Below, one piece after another: positions 16,446-24,875 of a stretch of 64,000 nt of DNA. Within the stretch, counting starts at the first letter, position 1. Every line of letters begins with the position of its first letter. The DNA is from Sneathiella chungangensis (GTDB taxonomy: Bacteria; Pseudomonadota; Alphaproteobacteria; Sneathiellales; Sneathiellaceae): assembly GCF_009882935.1 (NCBI RefSeq), contig NZ_WTVA01000001.1:510238-574237 (forward strand), given 5' to 3'. Below the pieces are notes generated by a model that saw nothing but the letters and a program-made list of their open reading frames with translations, ran no database searches and had not been told where the DNA came from. A program made the position numbers and the translations under genes.

Positions 16446-18200
16446 TTATTCTTCGGGAATACCCAGTTCACGAAGATAGACAGCCATACCTTCGAGAGTT
16501 TTTGGAGAAAACACCATTGCATCTTTGAACCGTTTAATGGTCATGGCTGGATATGCTTTCAGCATATGATTCTTCGCCGCTTCAGCGTCTTCTCGTCGGC
16601 CTGCGGCCAGCAAAGCGGGTGCCAGATTACGATAAATCCAAAACGCATTTGGTCGTTCCATCAGAGAACGTTCGAAGAGATTTGCAGACGCACTAAAGTC
16701 CCCGGAAATCTGGTGCGCGCTGGCGATACCAACAAGATTATTGAAATTCATCGGATCAAGCGGACTGAGTCGTATCGCGTGTTCGAAATGCTGAAAAGCA
16801 GCTTCAGGGCGGTCCGCGTAAACCTCGAGCCAACCCAGTCTGCTAAGCGCCCACGCGGCATTAGGATCAAGCTTAATTGCACGTTCCAGCATAATGCGTG
16901 CGGTACCATGGTTACGGGCAAACGTATGGACAACACCAAGCACTGAAAGGATCAATGGATCATCGCTCGAGAACGCAGCCGCTTTCTCTGCCAAATGCAG
17001 CGCCCGGGTCTTCGCGCTTTCGATATCATCCGTCCAGTTGTAAACTGAATGTTGAGCCCAACACCAAGCCGACAGCGCCAGGGCAAGCGGATAGTCAGGG
17101 TCAATGGCAAGTGATTTTTCCAGCAGTTTCAACGCAACGGCGGATTCTTCCTGATCTTGCATCCAGACGTGGCGGATCGCGCGCATGGCATAATCATAAG
17201 CTCCCATGTCATGGGGACGCTTGCGTGTTGCGCGGTCAATTTCCGCCTTTTGAATTGAAGGTTGCAATGCACCAGCAACTTGTTCGGTAATCCGGTCCTG
17301 AAGATCAAAAAGTTCACTGTCTGCACCATCATATTTTTCGGCCCAGAGATGTGCCCCGGTTGTGGACTCGACCAGCTGGACTGTTATTCGCAGTTTGCCG
17401 CTAGCCCGCTGAACCGACCCTTCAAGCAGATAGCCTACGCCCAGTTCTCGACCAATATCGATGATGTTCATATGACGGCCTTTATAGGCAAAAGCTGAAT
17501 TGCGTGCGATTACAAAGAAAGATCGTATACGTGACAAGGCCGCCGTCAAACTTTCCACCACACCATCGGCAAAATAATCTTGGTCTGGATCGTTCGACAT
17601 GTTGTCAAATGGAAGCACCACGATGGAGGGTTTGTCGGGTAACGATAACCGCGGTGGAGACTCGGTTGTTTGTGTATCAGGCCAGCGAAACACACGTATC
17701 TTCCGGGTGATGTTCTTCAGAACCCGTTCGCCTACGTCCACGAAATCCGCGTTTACCTTGCCGTTTACATGCTCATATGCAGTAGCACTGAGCGCTATAC
17801 CGCCGGGAGTACACACTTCTTGGATGCGGGCTGCTACATTCACCCCGTCACCGTAGATGTCTTTGCCTTCCAGAATAACGTCACCTAGGTTGATTCCAAT
17901 GCGCATGGTGATGGTATGCTCAAAGGAAATCTCATTGTTAAAATCATTCATTGCTTGTTGAATTGCAATTCCCGCTGAAACGGCATCAACGACGCTGGAA
18001 AAGATGATAATTGCGCCGTCTCCCATCAGCTTGACAATGCGCCCTTGATGGTTAGTCACTTGTGGCGACACAATAGTTTGCCGCAAGCGCTTTAGCGCCT
18101 CCAACGTACCCTCTTCGTCCACGCCCATTAGCCGGGAAAAACCAACGACATCGACAGACATAATCGCTGCGAGTTGTCTTTGTGTGCGATGGGCTACCAT
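16446..18200 (-). CDS. Class III adenylate/guanylate cyclase with TolB-like and TPR regions
   Basis: About 584 residues from ATG 18200, which has GGAG nine bases upstream; a longer reading adds ten residues. The N-terminal cyclase domain (about 10-185) shows both metal-binding aspartates, in MSVDVVGFSRLM and LMGDGAIIIF, and the block GDGVNVAARIQ. Next comes a TolB-N-like segment (PSIVVLPFDNMSNDPDQDYF, then FADGVVESLTAALSR), then TPR-like helices with the repeat AAWALSRLGWLEVYADRPEAAF to the end. This cyclase-TPR layout is frequent in alphaproteobacteria and is thought to make cAMP. No membrane segment is seen. Regulation and partner are unknown; it stands alone between accessory regions. Confidence 0.9.
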   Translation of the reverse strand: MVAHRTQRQLAAIMSVDVVGFSRLMGVDEEGTLEALKRLRQTIVSPQVTNHQGRIVKLMGDGAIIIFSSVVDAVSAGIAIQQAMNDFNNEISFEHTITMRIGINLGDVILEGKDIYGDGVNVAARIQEVCTPGGIALSATAYEHVNGKVNADFVDVGERVLKNITRKIRVFRWPDTQTTESPPRLSLPDKPSIVVLPFDNMSNDPDQDYFADGVVESLTAALSRIRSFFVIARNSAFAYKGRHMNIIDIGRELGVGYLLEGSVQRASGKLRITVQLVESTTGAHLWAEKYDGADSELFDLQDRITEQVAGALQPSIQKAEIDRATRKRPHDMGAYDYAMRAIRHVWMQDQEESAVALKLLEKSLAIDPDYPLALALSAWCWAQHSVYNWTDDIESAKTRALHLAEKAAAFSSDDPLILSVLGVVHTFARNHGTARIMLERAIKLDPNAAWALSRLGWLEVYADRPEAAFQHFEHAIRLSPLDPMNFNNLVGIASAHQISGDFSASANLFERSLMERPNAFWIYRNLAPALLAAGRREDAEAAKNHMLKAYPAMTIKRFKDAMVFSPKTLEGMAVYLRELGIPEE

Positions 18201-18422
18201 CTGACAGGGCTCCTGTTCACCGAGATGCAATTTCTTGCGGTGTCGATAAAATGTGGATATGTAGATCCACGCAACACAACTTTTTTCTGCTCCAGATTTG
18301 CATCCTGTAGTGACGTTATATCATAATTTAAGAATAATCATATTCCCCATATACCCTGTCTTTAGATACCACCGATGAAGTCCTGTTCCCCGTCAGAGCC
18401 TATGGAACAAACTACTGATTTT

Positions 18423-18635
18423 TTAAGGAAGTGAGTCGCGCATCTCCCGGATAAACTCTGACATCTGCGACCGCTCTTTTATTGCCTCGTTAGTCCAAAA
18501 TCCATGCTTATAGTTTCCGTTGCCGGGGCCCTTGGGCGCGCCCGGTGACGTTCCGCCATGCATCCTGCATCTGCCGTTCTTCATCCCCCAGGATCTACAG
18601 GGAGAGCCGTCACGGGTCTTCGCACCGCAACGCAT
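18423..18635 (-). CDS. HGG-motif small protein of integrative elements
   Basis: 70 residues from ATG 18635 (MRCGAKTRDGSPC), with GAGG eight bases upstream. The sequence has the short Cys/His pattern RCGAKTRDGSPCRSWGMKNG followed by CRMHGGTSPGAPKG, a signature I associate with small proteins of prophages and integrative elements. The Cys/His spacing suggests a small metal-binding fold. It is the distal gene of the element, after the 223-residue gene. Biochemical role unknown. Confidence 0.7.
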   Translation of the reverse strand: MRCGAKTRDGSPCRSWGMKNGRCRMHGGTSPGAPKGPGNGNYKHGFWTNEAIKERSQMSEFIREMRDSLP

Positions 18636-18645
18636 GGGGTTGTCC

Positions 18646-19317
18646 TCACTTTTTTGCACTAACCCCACCTCCCCCCTCTACGGTGCCCACAATGGCCTGC
18701 CCGCCCTTGTGGACATGCACATGCTCGACAACGACCTTTTGCTGTCCCTTGCCTTTCAGCTTGTTCATTGCCTCGATTTGCTTGATATGCACATTCAGGA
18801 GCTTGGAAGCCCTGTTCATGGCGCTATCTGCCTGCCTTAAAGTATCAACGCTATGCAGTTGAGACAGCGCTTTCATCGCGGCCCTATGGGTTGCCACCAT
18901 TTGTGTTGCCAACATGCTTTGCATGGCTCCATCAGGGCTGATTGAGGCGATTGCCGCCAAGTCGTTATTTGCCTTCTCCGCCTGATCCTCAGCGGATTGC
19001 TCGACAGTTGCGTGTGTCCTTCTTAATAACGATAGTTGTTCATGAGCATACCACGGCCCATGCACGCCGAATAAACCAACGAGCGCCGTCCGCCCCGCGT
19101 CCTTGTCGCCGTCAATCACAAGGTCCAAATTGCCGTCTTCTCTGGCCGTCAAATAAGGGTAGTTACTTCCCCCGTCGATTACGCCCGCTGTCTTTTCCGC
19201 CAGAGCAGGAGACATCTTGCTCAGTTCTTTCTTAAACCGCCCTTTCTGGCTTGGCAGTAATACCCCTTGGTCTCCTTTTCCATTCGTGGGTGATTTCTTT
19301 TCCATTGTCTTCGTCAT
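18646..19317 (-). CDS. Element-encoded hypothetical protein
   Basis: 223 residues from ATG 19317 with GAGGAG upstream. I recognise no function. The N-terminus is Lys-rich and polar. A segment QSMLATQMVATHRAAMKALSQL and the following helices (DSAMNRASKLLNVHIKQIEAMNKL) look like a long alpha-helical bundle or coiled coil. The C-terminus has a distinctive basic-histidine stretch, QKVVVEHVHVHKGGQAIVG, which also looks familiar from alphaproteobacterial prophage-like elements. It lies directly upstream of the HGG-motif gene, the usual pairing for such elements, suggesting a shared packaging or DNA-related role. That last point is inference. Confidence 0.65.
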   Translation of the reverse strand: MTKTMEKKSPTNGKGDQGVLLPSQKGRFKKELSKMSPALAEKTAGVIDGGSNYPYLTAREDGNLDLVIDGDKDAGRTALVGLFGVHGPWYAHEQLSLLRRTHATVEQSAEDQAEKANNDLAAIASISPDGAMQSMLATQMVATHRAAMKALSQLHSVDTLRQADSAMNRASKLLNVHIKQIEAMNKLKGKGQQKVVVEHVHVHKGGQAIVGTVEGGGGVSAKK

Positions 19318-19450
19318 ACTCAAACGCTCCTCGATACTGATTTACTCCGTAGCCTATTCTTGGAGTAAAGAGTGGTAATTATAGGTACTCCCCAGACGGG
19401 ACCATGGGAGCATCTAAAATGGACGTGACGATTACTCAGGCGGGACATAT

Positions 19451-19912
19451 TTATGCCCCTCGTTTCTGAGATGGGACCGTCAGATAGTGAATATGTCCCG
19501 TGTCGGGAGCGGCTTCTGTTTTTCTGAAATCCATGCCCGGCTTCCATCGCCTCCATGCGTTGGTTGCCGGATTTCCCTGATAAGGTCGATCGGTAGCTCT
19601 CCATTCCGCAGCCTTGCGCCCATACCAATGCCCTTCTTTGATTAAAGCGATAAAGCCCCTTTCCTCCAACTCATCGAAGGCTTTCTCAATTGTCGAATTA
19701 CCCAAGTGCAATTTTTTACGCGCCGTCGCATAGGAAAGAGATAATTCGCCGTTGTTGCCGCCGTTAAACTTGGATCTCAGCTCGACATAGACTTTGATTG
19801 ACCCCGAACTAAGCGATAGCCATGCTTCGCTACGAACCATCGCATAGGGGAGCGGAACAAACTGCTCATTTTTGTTCCGCCCGTTAGTCAACACTTTGCC
19901 ACCGCGCGCCAT
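19451..19912 (-). CDS. Winged-helix-like element protein
   Basis: 153 residues. The central part FVPLPYAMVRSEAWLSLSSGSIKVYVELRSKF and the helix-turn-helix stretch LSLSYATARKKLHLGNSTIEKAF, followed by ELEERGFIALIKEG, follow the layout of replication-initiator-like or GntR-like winged helices. The C-terminal third is Trp/Arg-rich. The family is common in integrative elements, where it may regulate or initiate replication. The start ATG overlaps the stop of a very short upstream frame, suggesting coupling to the small basic gene before it. Precise function unknown. Confidence 0.6.
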   Translation of the reverse strand: MARGGKVLTNGRNKNEQFVPLPYAMVRSEAWLSLSSGSIKVYVELRSKFNGGNNGELSLSYATARKKLHLGNSTIEKAFDELEERGFIALIKEGHWYGRKAAEWRATDRPYQGNPATNAWRRWKPGMDFRKTEAAPDTGHIHYLTVPSQKRGA

Positions 19913-19964
19913 CAGGCCGCGTCCTTCTGTTTTGGTCCAACAACTGCAGTGACTTTCAACCTAC

Positions 19965-20114
19965 TCATACGTCACCTCCAAAAAACTCCCGTGCAATGAT
20001 GCGGGCGAATGAAGGGGAAACATGGTAGCGGCGACGAATTGAAGATGCCTGACGTCGGGTGAGATCGTTGCCTTCCTGCTTGCGTTGGATGGCTTTTTGT
20101 CGTACTTTTGGCAT
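19965..20114 (-). CDS. Small basic protein of integrative element
   Basis: 49 residues from ATG 20114 (MPKVRQKAIQRKQEG), preceded by AAGGA at good spacing. A longer reading from 20228 overlaps the stop of the excisionase-like gene (ATGA) and adds a hydrophobic N-terminus; the shorter form is preferred because of the ribosome site. The product is very basic and ends SSIRRRYHVSPSFARIIARE, a helix-turn-helix-like arrangement, so DNA binding is plausible. Nothing more specific can be claimed. Confidence 0.5.
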   Translation of the reverse strand: MPKVRQKAIQRKQEGNDLTRRQASSIRRRYHVSPSFARIIAREFFGGDV

Positions 20115-20224
20115 GTGAAAAATCCTTGTAATAAGGGTTAAAAAGAAACCAGCGAGCGCGCGAGTGACCAAACCTTTGCGCCGCTGGTTTTTTGTTGGGA
20201 TATCGCATAAGCGGTTATTGCTGT

Positions 20225-20452
20225 TCATGACGCCGCCGACATGTTGGGCAAGGCGTTCAAATATCGGTCTATCTCTGCGGGCAGAACTATCGATCTTCCT
20301 CGCAGCTTCTTCGCCTTGAGATTGCCTGCTGCTATCTCACGATAAACAGTTGGCACGCTACTGCCGATGGCCCTGGCGGTGTCAGGGATAGATAACGCGG
20401 GGCGAAAACCGCCACTCGTTTCCTCAGTCTCTTTTTCTAATATGGTCGTCAT
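20225..20452 (-). CDS. Excisionase/AlpA-like helix-turn-helix protein
   Basis: 75 residues from ATG 20452 with AAGGA eight bases upstream. The core LSIPDTARAIGSSVPTVYREIAAGNLKAKKLRGRSIVLPAEI is a standard MerR-like excisionase/AlpA helix-turn-helix of the HTH_17 type: helix, recognition helix, then a wing ending in a residue set that reads the DNA groove. Such proteins steer integrase towards excision or activate element genes. It stands about 185 bases after the 431-residue gene of the same element, and its stop overlaps the next possible start codon. Confidence 0.82.
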   Translation of the reverse strand: MTTILEKETEETSGGFRPALSIPDTARAIGSSVPTVYREIAAGNLKAKKLRGRSIVLPAEIDRYLNALPNMSAAS

Positions 20453-20638
20453 GGTTTGATCCTTGAATAGAAGGGCAACGCCCCGTTCCAATAAGATCAA
20501 TCCTGACGCGCACAGAATTGTGAGCAAGAGAAAAGTTATTATTTTTATTGCTTAATTATTGGCTGTTTTCTGCGGGTTTCGTGGATTTATACTTATTTAT
20601 GAAAAACGGTGAAATTTTGTGAAACTCACAAAGTAGGG

Positions 20639-21934
20639 TCAATTAAGTTCGAACTTTGATTGCCAGCCAGCTCCCAAGTATTCATTTAACTGCTTATCCA
20701 TTGTAGAGATTTTATCGTCAGGATTTCGCCGCTTAAATTCTTCTCTCGCCCGCTTCATTGCGCCGTCAAAGCTATCTGGCTCTTCTGCACGAAAACGATA
20801 ATAATCAATAGCGCACAAAGCGTATTTTTCAGCCGTCTTTTTAGATGCGCCCCTCTTTCCAATATTTTTATCCATTATATCGTTGATGAGCCGCCTTTTT
20901 AGCTTTTCTTCTGGCAACGCTGTCACGTCAGGTAAAATCGATTGAACAAACGCTTTGGTTTCTTCCTCGTTAACGTAGATCGCCTCTTCTTCGCCCCGCT
21001 CATTGGAGGCGTCTATAAAATATCCCATATGTAGCGCGGCTCGCCCCTCCTCGTGAGCCCACTGCCTTCGGTTAATTCGACCCATGTTGTCACCTACTTG
21101 AAGAACAGCATTTATTTTACCGTCTCTAAGAGCCGTCAGCATAAGATCAAATGCGCGCTTATAACACTCCGGCGCGAGTGGGAAGCCTGCCCCAATACCC
21201 TTCCCGCCGCGCGTAAAGCCTTGTCGCCGGACAAAATCGATAGGACCCGCCGCACCATCACCATAAAGCGCAACAAGCAGGCTGTCCCATAATTCTGTTA
21301 TTGGAGCATAGCCGGGTGGAATAAGAGGGTGACGGTAATCATCCAGCCATTTATCTGACCACCTAAAAGTCAGAAACGAAACAAGTTCCCGATATAAGAA
21401 CCATAAATCAGTTAATTTGTGCCATACAATATCTGGAAATTCAGGGACTCTCGCTAAGTTGTTTTTCCATTTATACGACTTTCCGCAATATACTAAGGCT
21501 TCATCCGTCAAGCCGATATCGTTGGTATCTATTCCGGCTTTCTTTAAGTCAGGATCAGGATGAGCCAGACACGCAATAACCGTAGTCGTAAGTTCTTCTG
21601 TTGGGGGGGTTTCACCTACATAATATGTTCGTGACGCGGTCCCTTTTTCGTCTTCCAATTCTTTATCAGTCAGTTTAGGTTTAGCCGGAACAACCGCTAT
21701 GCGCTTATCCATGTCAACAATTGAGCGCCATCGCCGACCGCTTGGAATGGGGTTATATTCATTATTGCCAAAGAATGATGGAGATTTAGCAATTAACGTG
21801 ATATTTCCGCGCCGCACTTCATCTAATAAGCGTTCAGAAATATGTTTTTTCGTCCAGCCAGCCTCGGACAACCTAACCACCGCTTCATATGGAACAATAC
21901 CATAAAGCTGACCCTCGACTGTATATGTGCTCAT
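20639..21934 (-). CDS. Unknown 431-residue protein translationally coupled to the integrase
   Basis: 431 residues; no family recognised. The first 60 residues contain a helix-turn-helix-like region (YEAVVRLSEAGWTKKHISER, then LLDEVRRGNITLIAK). The middle is rich in aromatic residues (WHKLTDLWFLYRELVSFLTF). The C-terminal part looks helical and basic (KRRLINDIMDKNIGKRGASK, then REEFKRRNPDDK). The start codon overlaps the integrase stop as ATGA, so the two are co-translated. It occupies the spot where such elements often carry a replication, regulatory or defence gene. Codon and base composition are AT-rich like the rest of the element. Function open. Confidence 0.6.
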   Translation of the reverse strand: MSTYTVEGQLYGIVPYEAVVRLSEAGWTKKHISERLLDEVRRGNITLIAKSPSFFGNNEYNPIPSGRRWRSIVDMDKRIAVVPAKPKLTDKELEDEKGTASRTYYVGETPPTEELTTTVIACLAHPDPDLKKAGIDTNDIGLTDEALVYCGKSYKWKNNLARVPEFPDIVWHKLTDLWFLYRELVSFLTFRWSDKWLDDYRHPLIPPGYAPITELWDSLLVALYGDGAAGPIDFVRRQGFTRGGKGIGAGFPLAPECYKRAFDLMLTALRDGKINAVLQVGDNMGRINRRQWAHEEGRAALHMGYFIDASNERGEEEAIYVNEEETKAFVQSILPDVTALPEEKLKRRLINDIMDKNIGKRGASKKTAEKYALCAIDYYRFRAEEPDSFDGAMKRAREEFKRRNPDDKISTMDKQLNEYLGAGWQSKFELN

Positions 21935-23145
21935 TCTTTACCCAGCCCGATGCAGTACATCGCCCAATCATCCATTAACTGCTGCCGCTTTTCAAACATA
22001 TCGCCCCTTCTATATGCGGCCTCTACGCGGTCGCCAACGGCATGCGACAACGCCATTTCCGCGACCTCGTTTTGATAATCTGTTTTCTCCGCTGCCCAAT
22101 CACGGAACGTGCTTCTAAAGCCGTGGGCCGTTATATCCGACCGGCCCATCCGTCTAAGAAGCTGCAAGAATATCATATTTGATGAACCTCCCTTGTTTCC
22201 ATTACCGGGCAGAACAAAGTCATTGCGGGAATGTTCTTTCAATTCCTTCAGCACATCAAGCGCCGGTTCGGAGAGAGGCACTCGATGTTCCCGGCCTGAT
22301 TTCATATGGTCCGCCGGGATCGTCCACAACTTTTTATCAAGATCAAATTCTGACCACTTTGCTTTAATAATCTCACCAGTCCGGCAAGCTGTCAGAATAA
22401 CCAATTCAAGCCCTAGAGCTGACAGCCCGTCTCTTTTTCTAAGGTCTGAAATAAAGTCGCTGACTTCGGTGTACGGCAAGGCGGGATGATGAACAACTTT
22501 CGCGACTTTCTTTTTTGATGGGAGGACCATACTTAAGTTGCCCTTCCATCTGGCCGGGTTTTCTCCTTCCCTGAATTTTCTGGCCTTCGCCCAATCAAGA
22601 ACTGATTCAATCCGGCCTCTAACACGGCTCGCGGTTTCCGCTTTCGTCTGCCAGATAGGCTCCAACACTCTTAGCACCAAGCCAATATCAATCTTATCGA
22701 CCGGCAAATCGCCAAGCACAGGAAAAGCGTATGTCCGCAATGAACTTTCCCATTGCTTCGCCTGACGGGGATTTCGCCAACCTGCCCTGTTAAGCCGGAT
22801 ATATTCGTTTGCACAAAATCGGAAGGTGACAGTCTTTGCAGTTTCTAGACGGGATTGCCGCTTTTGCTCGTTGCGCTTCTCGATGGGATCAATGCCCTCA
22901 TAACGAAGGCGGCGGCATTTTTCGGCCTGCATGCGCGCATCTGCCAACGATATCAGGGGATATGGCCCTAATCCCATGTCCCTTTTTCGCTTGTCCAGGG
23001 TGAATCGATAGACCCAACTTTTTGAACCCGAAGGCGAGACCTGTAAATAAAGTCCACCACCATCGGCATAGAAACCTCGCTTGGTCGCATTCTTCACGGC
23101 GACCGGACTAAGTCTGTTTATCTGCCTTGCCATTATTTCATCCAT
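21931..23145 (-). CDS. P4-type tyrosine integrase
   Basis: About 404 residues from ATG 23145 (MDEIMARQ); an upstream reading adds 14. The N-terminal arm-binding domain (FYADGGGLYLQVSPSGSKSW) is typical of P4-like integrases with the DUF4102 arm domain. The catalytic domain shows TACRTGEI (first Arg), HGFRSTFRDW (His-x-x-Arg) and LSHAVGDRVEAAYRRGD with the nucleophile tyrosine. The gene lies about 140 bases from the 3' end of a tRNA-Ser gene and points away from it, the standard arrangement for site-specific integration into a tRNA. It appears intact. Confidence 0.95.
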   Translation of the reverse strand: MDEIMARQINRLSPVAVKNATKRGFYADGGGLYLQVSPSGSKSWVYRFTLDKRKRDMGLGPYPLISLADARMQAEKCRRLRYEGIDPIEKRNEQKRQSRLETAKTVTFRFCANEYIRLNRAGWRNPRQAKQWESSLRTYAFPVLGDLPVDKIDIGLVLRVLEPIWQTKAETASRVRGRIESVLDWAKARKFREGENPARWKGNLSMVLPSKKKVAKVVHHPALPYTEVSDFISDLRKRDGLSALGLELVILTACRTGEIIKAKWSEFDLDKKLWTIPADHMKSGREHRVPLSEPALDVLKELKEHSRNDFVLPGNGNKGGSSNMIFLQLLRRMGRSDITAHGFRSTFRDWAAEKTDYQNEVAEMALSHAVGDRVEAAYRRGDMFEKRQQLMDDWAMYCIGLGKE

Positions 23146-23283
23146 ACTTTCACCCACATCATACCACGCGATGCGGGGAAAGAACAAGATAAAGCCTGAG
23201 AGAACGTGACAAGAACAAGCGCAGAATCATGCGCCGTCATTGAGATATTGTGATTGGGTCTGATATGTTCTGAGGGTGGGTTG

Positions 23284-23375
23284 TGGCGGTGAGCGAGGGA
23301 TTCGAACCCTCGATGGAGCGTTGACCCCATACTCCCTTAGCAGGGGAGCGCCTTCAGCCACTCGGCCAGCTCACC
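23284..23375 (-). tRNA. tRNA-Ser (anticodon GCU)
   Basis: A 92-base minus-strand cloverleaf. The acceptor arm GGTGAGC pairs with GCTCACC, followed by discriminator G and an encoded CCA. The anticodon arm is CTCCC-CTGCTAA-GGGAG with anticodon GCT. A long variable arm follows, as expected for a class II serine tRNA. The T arm is GAGGGTTCGAATCCCTC. The integrase gene lies off its 3' end, making this the likely attachment site of the neighbouring element. Confidence 0.95.
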
Positions 23376-23453
23376 GGAGGCGGCAATATGGCAGATTTTG
23401 GCCGTGTGTCAAAGAGTTTAGTTGCAATTTTTTTGTTCCGCGAAGACCGGGCC

Positions 23454-23723
23454 CTAGCGGCCCATAATCCACTCGCGGGCCAGCTTCTGTGCCTTGGCAA
23501 TTTCCTGGGCGGACATGTCGAGAGAAATTTCTGCGCGGTTCTCGCGGGCTTCCTCAATTCCGTTCATCGCCGCGAGGTTAAACCACTTATGCGCGGTTAC
23601 CAGATCCTGCGGCACCCCCTCACCTGTCGAGTATAGCAGGCCAGCCCGGAACTGATCATCCGCCACGCCTGCATCGGCGCTTTTCAAATGTTTCTCTATA
23701 TATTTCACCTCGAGTTTAGCCAT
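23454..23723 (-). CDS. Sel1-repeat protein
   Basis: 89 residues from ATG 23723 (MAKLEVKYIEK), preceded by GGGGAA. One Sel1-like repeat is clear: ADDQFRAGLLYSTGEGVPQD followed by LVTAHKWFNLAAMNG, with a partial helix after it. Sel1 repeats form short helical solenoids that mediate protein contacts. The composition is like the core genes (GC-rich), so this belongs to the chromosome side of the tRNA. It is a small lone adaptor; partner unknown. Confidence 0.8.
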   Translation of the reverse strand: MAKLEVKYIEKHLKSADAGVADDQFRAGLLYSTGEGVPQDLVTAHKWFNLAAMNGIEEARENRAEISLDMSAQEIAKAQKLAREWIMGR

Positions 23724-23948
23724 TGTTCCATTCCCCATATTTAAACGACTATCCAGACAAAACACTCTCCGATTAATGAAAAATCTTTGATCTGCGACAT
23801 GATGGAAGGAATTTAGTTAATTTTTTGTTTCTCGATTTACATTTTTAACCATGTTCGTGAATCTCATGGGGAATCTGCGCTTTTTGCGCACCGATCCATG
23901 GCACCGCCGCGTCCCCATCGGCAAATTTCGGGAAAAGCCGTGTGGGCG

Positions 23949-24875
23949 TCAGGAATTGTCTTTCGGAAAATCGAGGCCCATTTCCCGGTAGCGTTCCGGA
24001 TCGTCGAGCCATTTTTCGCGGACTTTTATAAACAGGAATAGATGGACGCGGCAGCCGAGCATCTCCTCGAGTTCTTGACGGGCGAGTTCTCCGACCTTCT
24101 TGATCGTCTGCCCGCCCTTGCCGAGGACGATCGGTTTGTGATTGGCGCGGGAGACATAGACGACCTGCTGGATGCGGACGGAGCCGTCTTTTCGCTCCTC
24201 CCAGCTTTCCGTCTCCACGGTCAGCGAATAGGGAAGCTCCTGATTGAGCCGCATGAACAGCTTCTCGCGCGTGACCTCCGCCGCCAGCTGGCGCATCGGC
24301 GCGATGGCAAGCTGGTCTTCCGGGTATAGCCAGGGCCCTTCCGGTAATTCCTGCGCAAGCGCGCTTCGCAATTCCGCGACCCCGTCACCCGTCAGCGCCG
24401 AGATCATGTAAATCTCGTCGAATATGCCGCGGTCCGACAATTCCTGAGCGAGGCCGAGCAGTTTATCGCGCTTGATGATATCGACCTTGTTGAGAATAAC
24501 ATGCGCGCGGCGACCGTTCTTCTCAAGCCCGTCCATGATTCGCTTGACGTCCGAGGTGAGTCCCTTCGCGGCATCGATGATGAGAACAATCCTGTCGGCA
24601 TCCGCAGCGCCGCCCCAGGCAGCCTCAACCATCGCCTTTTCAAGCCGGCGGGAGGGTTTGAAGATTCCCGGCGTATCAACAAAGATGATCTGGCTGTCCC
24701 CCTCGATGGCAATCGCCGTGACCCGCGAGCGGGTCGTCTGCACCTTCGGCGTGACGATGGCGATTTTCGCCCCGACCAGCTGGTTGAGCAGGGTCGACTT
24801 CCCCGCATTCGGCGCCCCCACCAGCGCAACATATCCGCAGCGCGTGCCGCCGCCCCTGGTTGCCTGATCAGTCAC
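23949..24875 (-). CDS. era: GTPase Era
   Basis: 308 residues, normal length. GTPase motifs are complete: G1 GAPNAGKST, the G3 region FVDTPGIF and G4 NKVD. The C-terminal KH domain contains VLGKGGQTIKKVG. Era assists 16S rRNA maturation and 30S assembly. The start overlaps the end of rnc by eight bases, the conserved rnc-era pair. Downstream of era, where many genomes have recO, this one has a short gap, a Sel1 gene and the tRNA/element junction. Confidence 0.98.
   Translation of the reverse strand: MTDQATRGGGTRCGYVALVGAPNAGKSTLLNQLVGAKIAIVTPKVQTTRSRVTAIAIEGDSQIIFVDTPGIFKPSRRLEKAMVEAAWGGAADADRIVLIIDAAKGLTSDVKRIMDGLEKNGRRAHVILNKVDIIKRDKLLGLAQELSDRGIFDEIYMISALTGDGVAELRSALAQELPEGPWLYPEDQLAIAPMRQLAAEVTREKLFMRLNQELPYSLTVETESWEERKDGSVRIQQVVYVSRANHKPIVLGKGGQTIKKVGELARQELEEMLGCRVHLFLFIKVREKWLDDPERYREMGLDFPKDNS

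Noticed and set aside
18231-18422. Left attachment site of the integrative element
   Set aside because: I looked for a copy of the tRNA-Ser 3' end here and found none; the left boundary of the element is not fixed.
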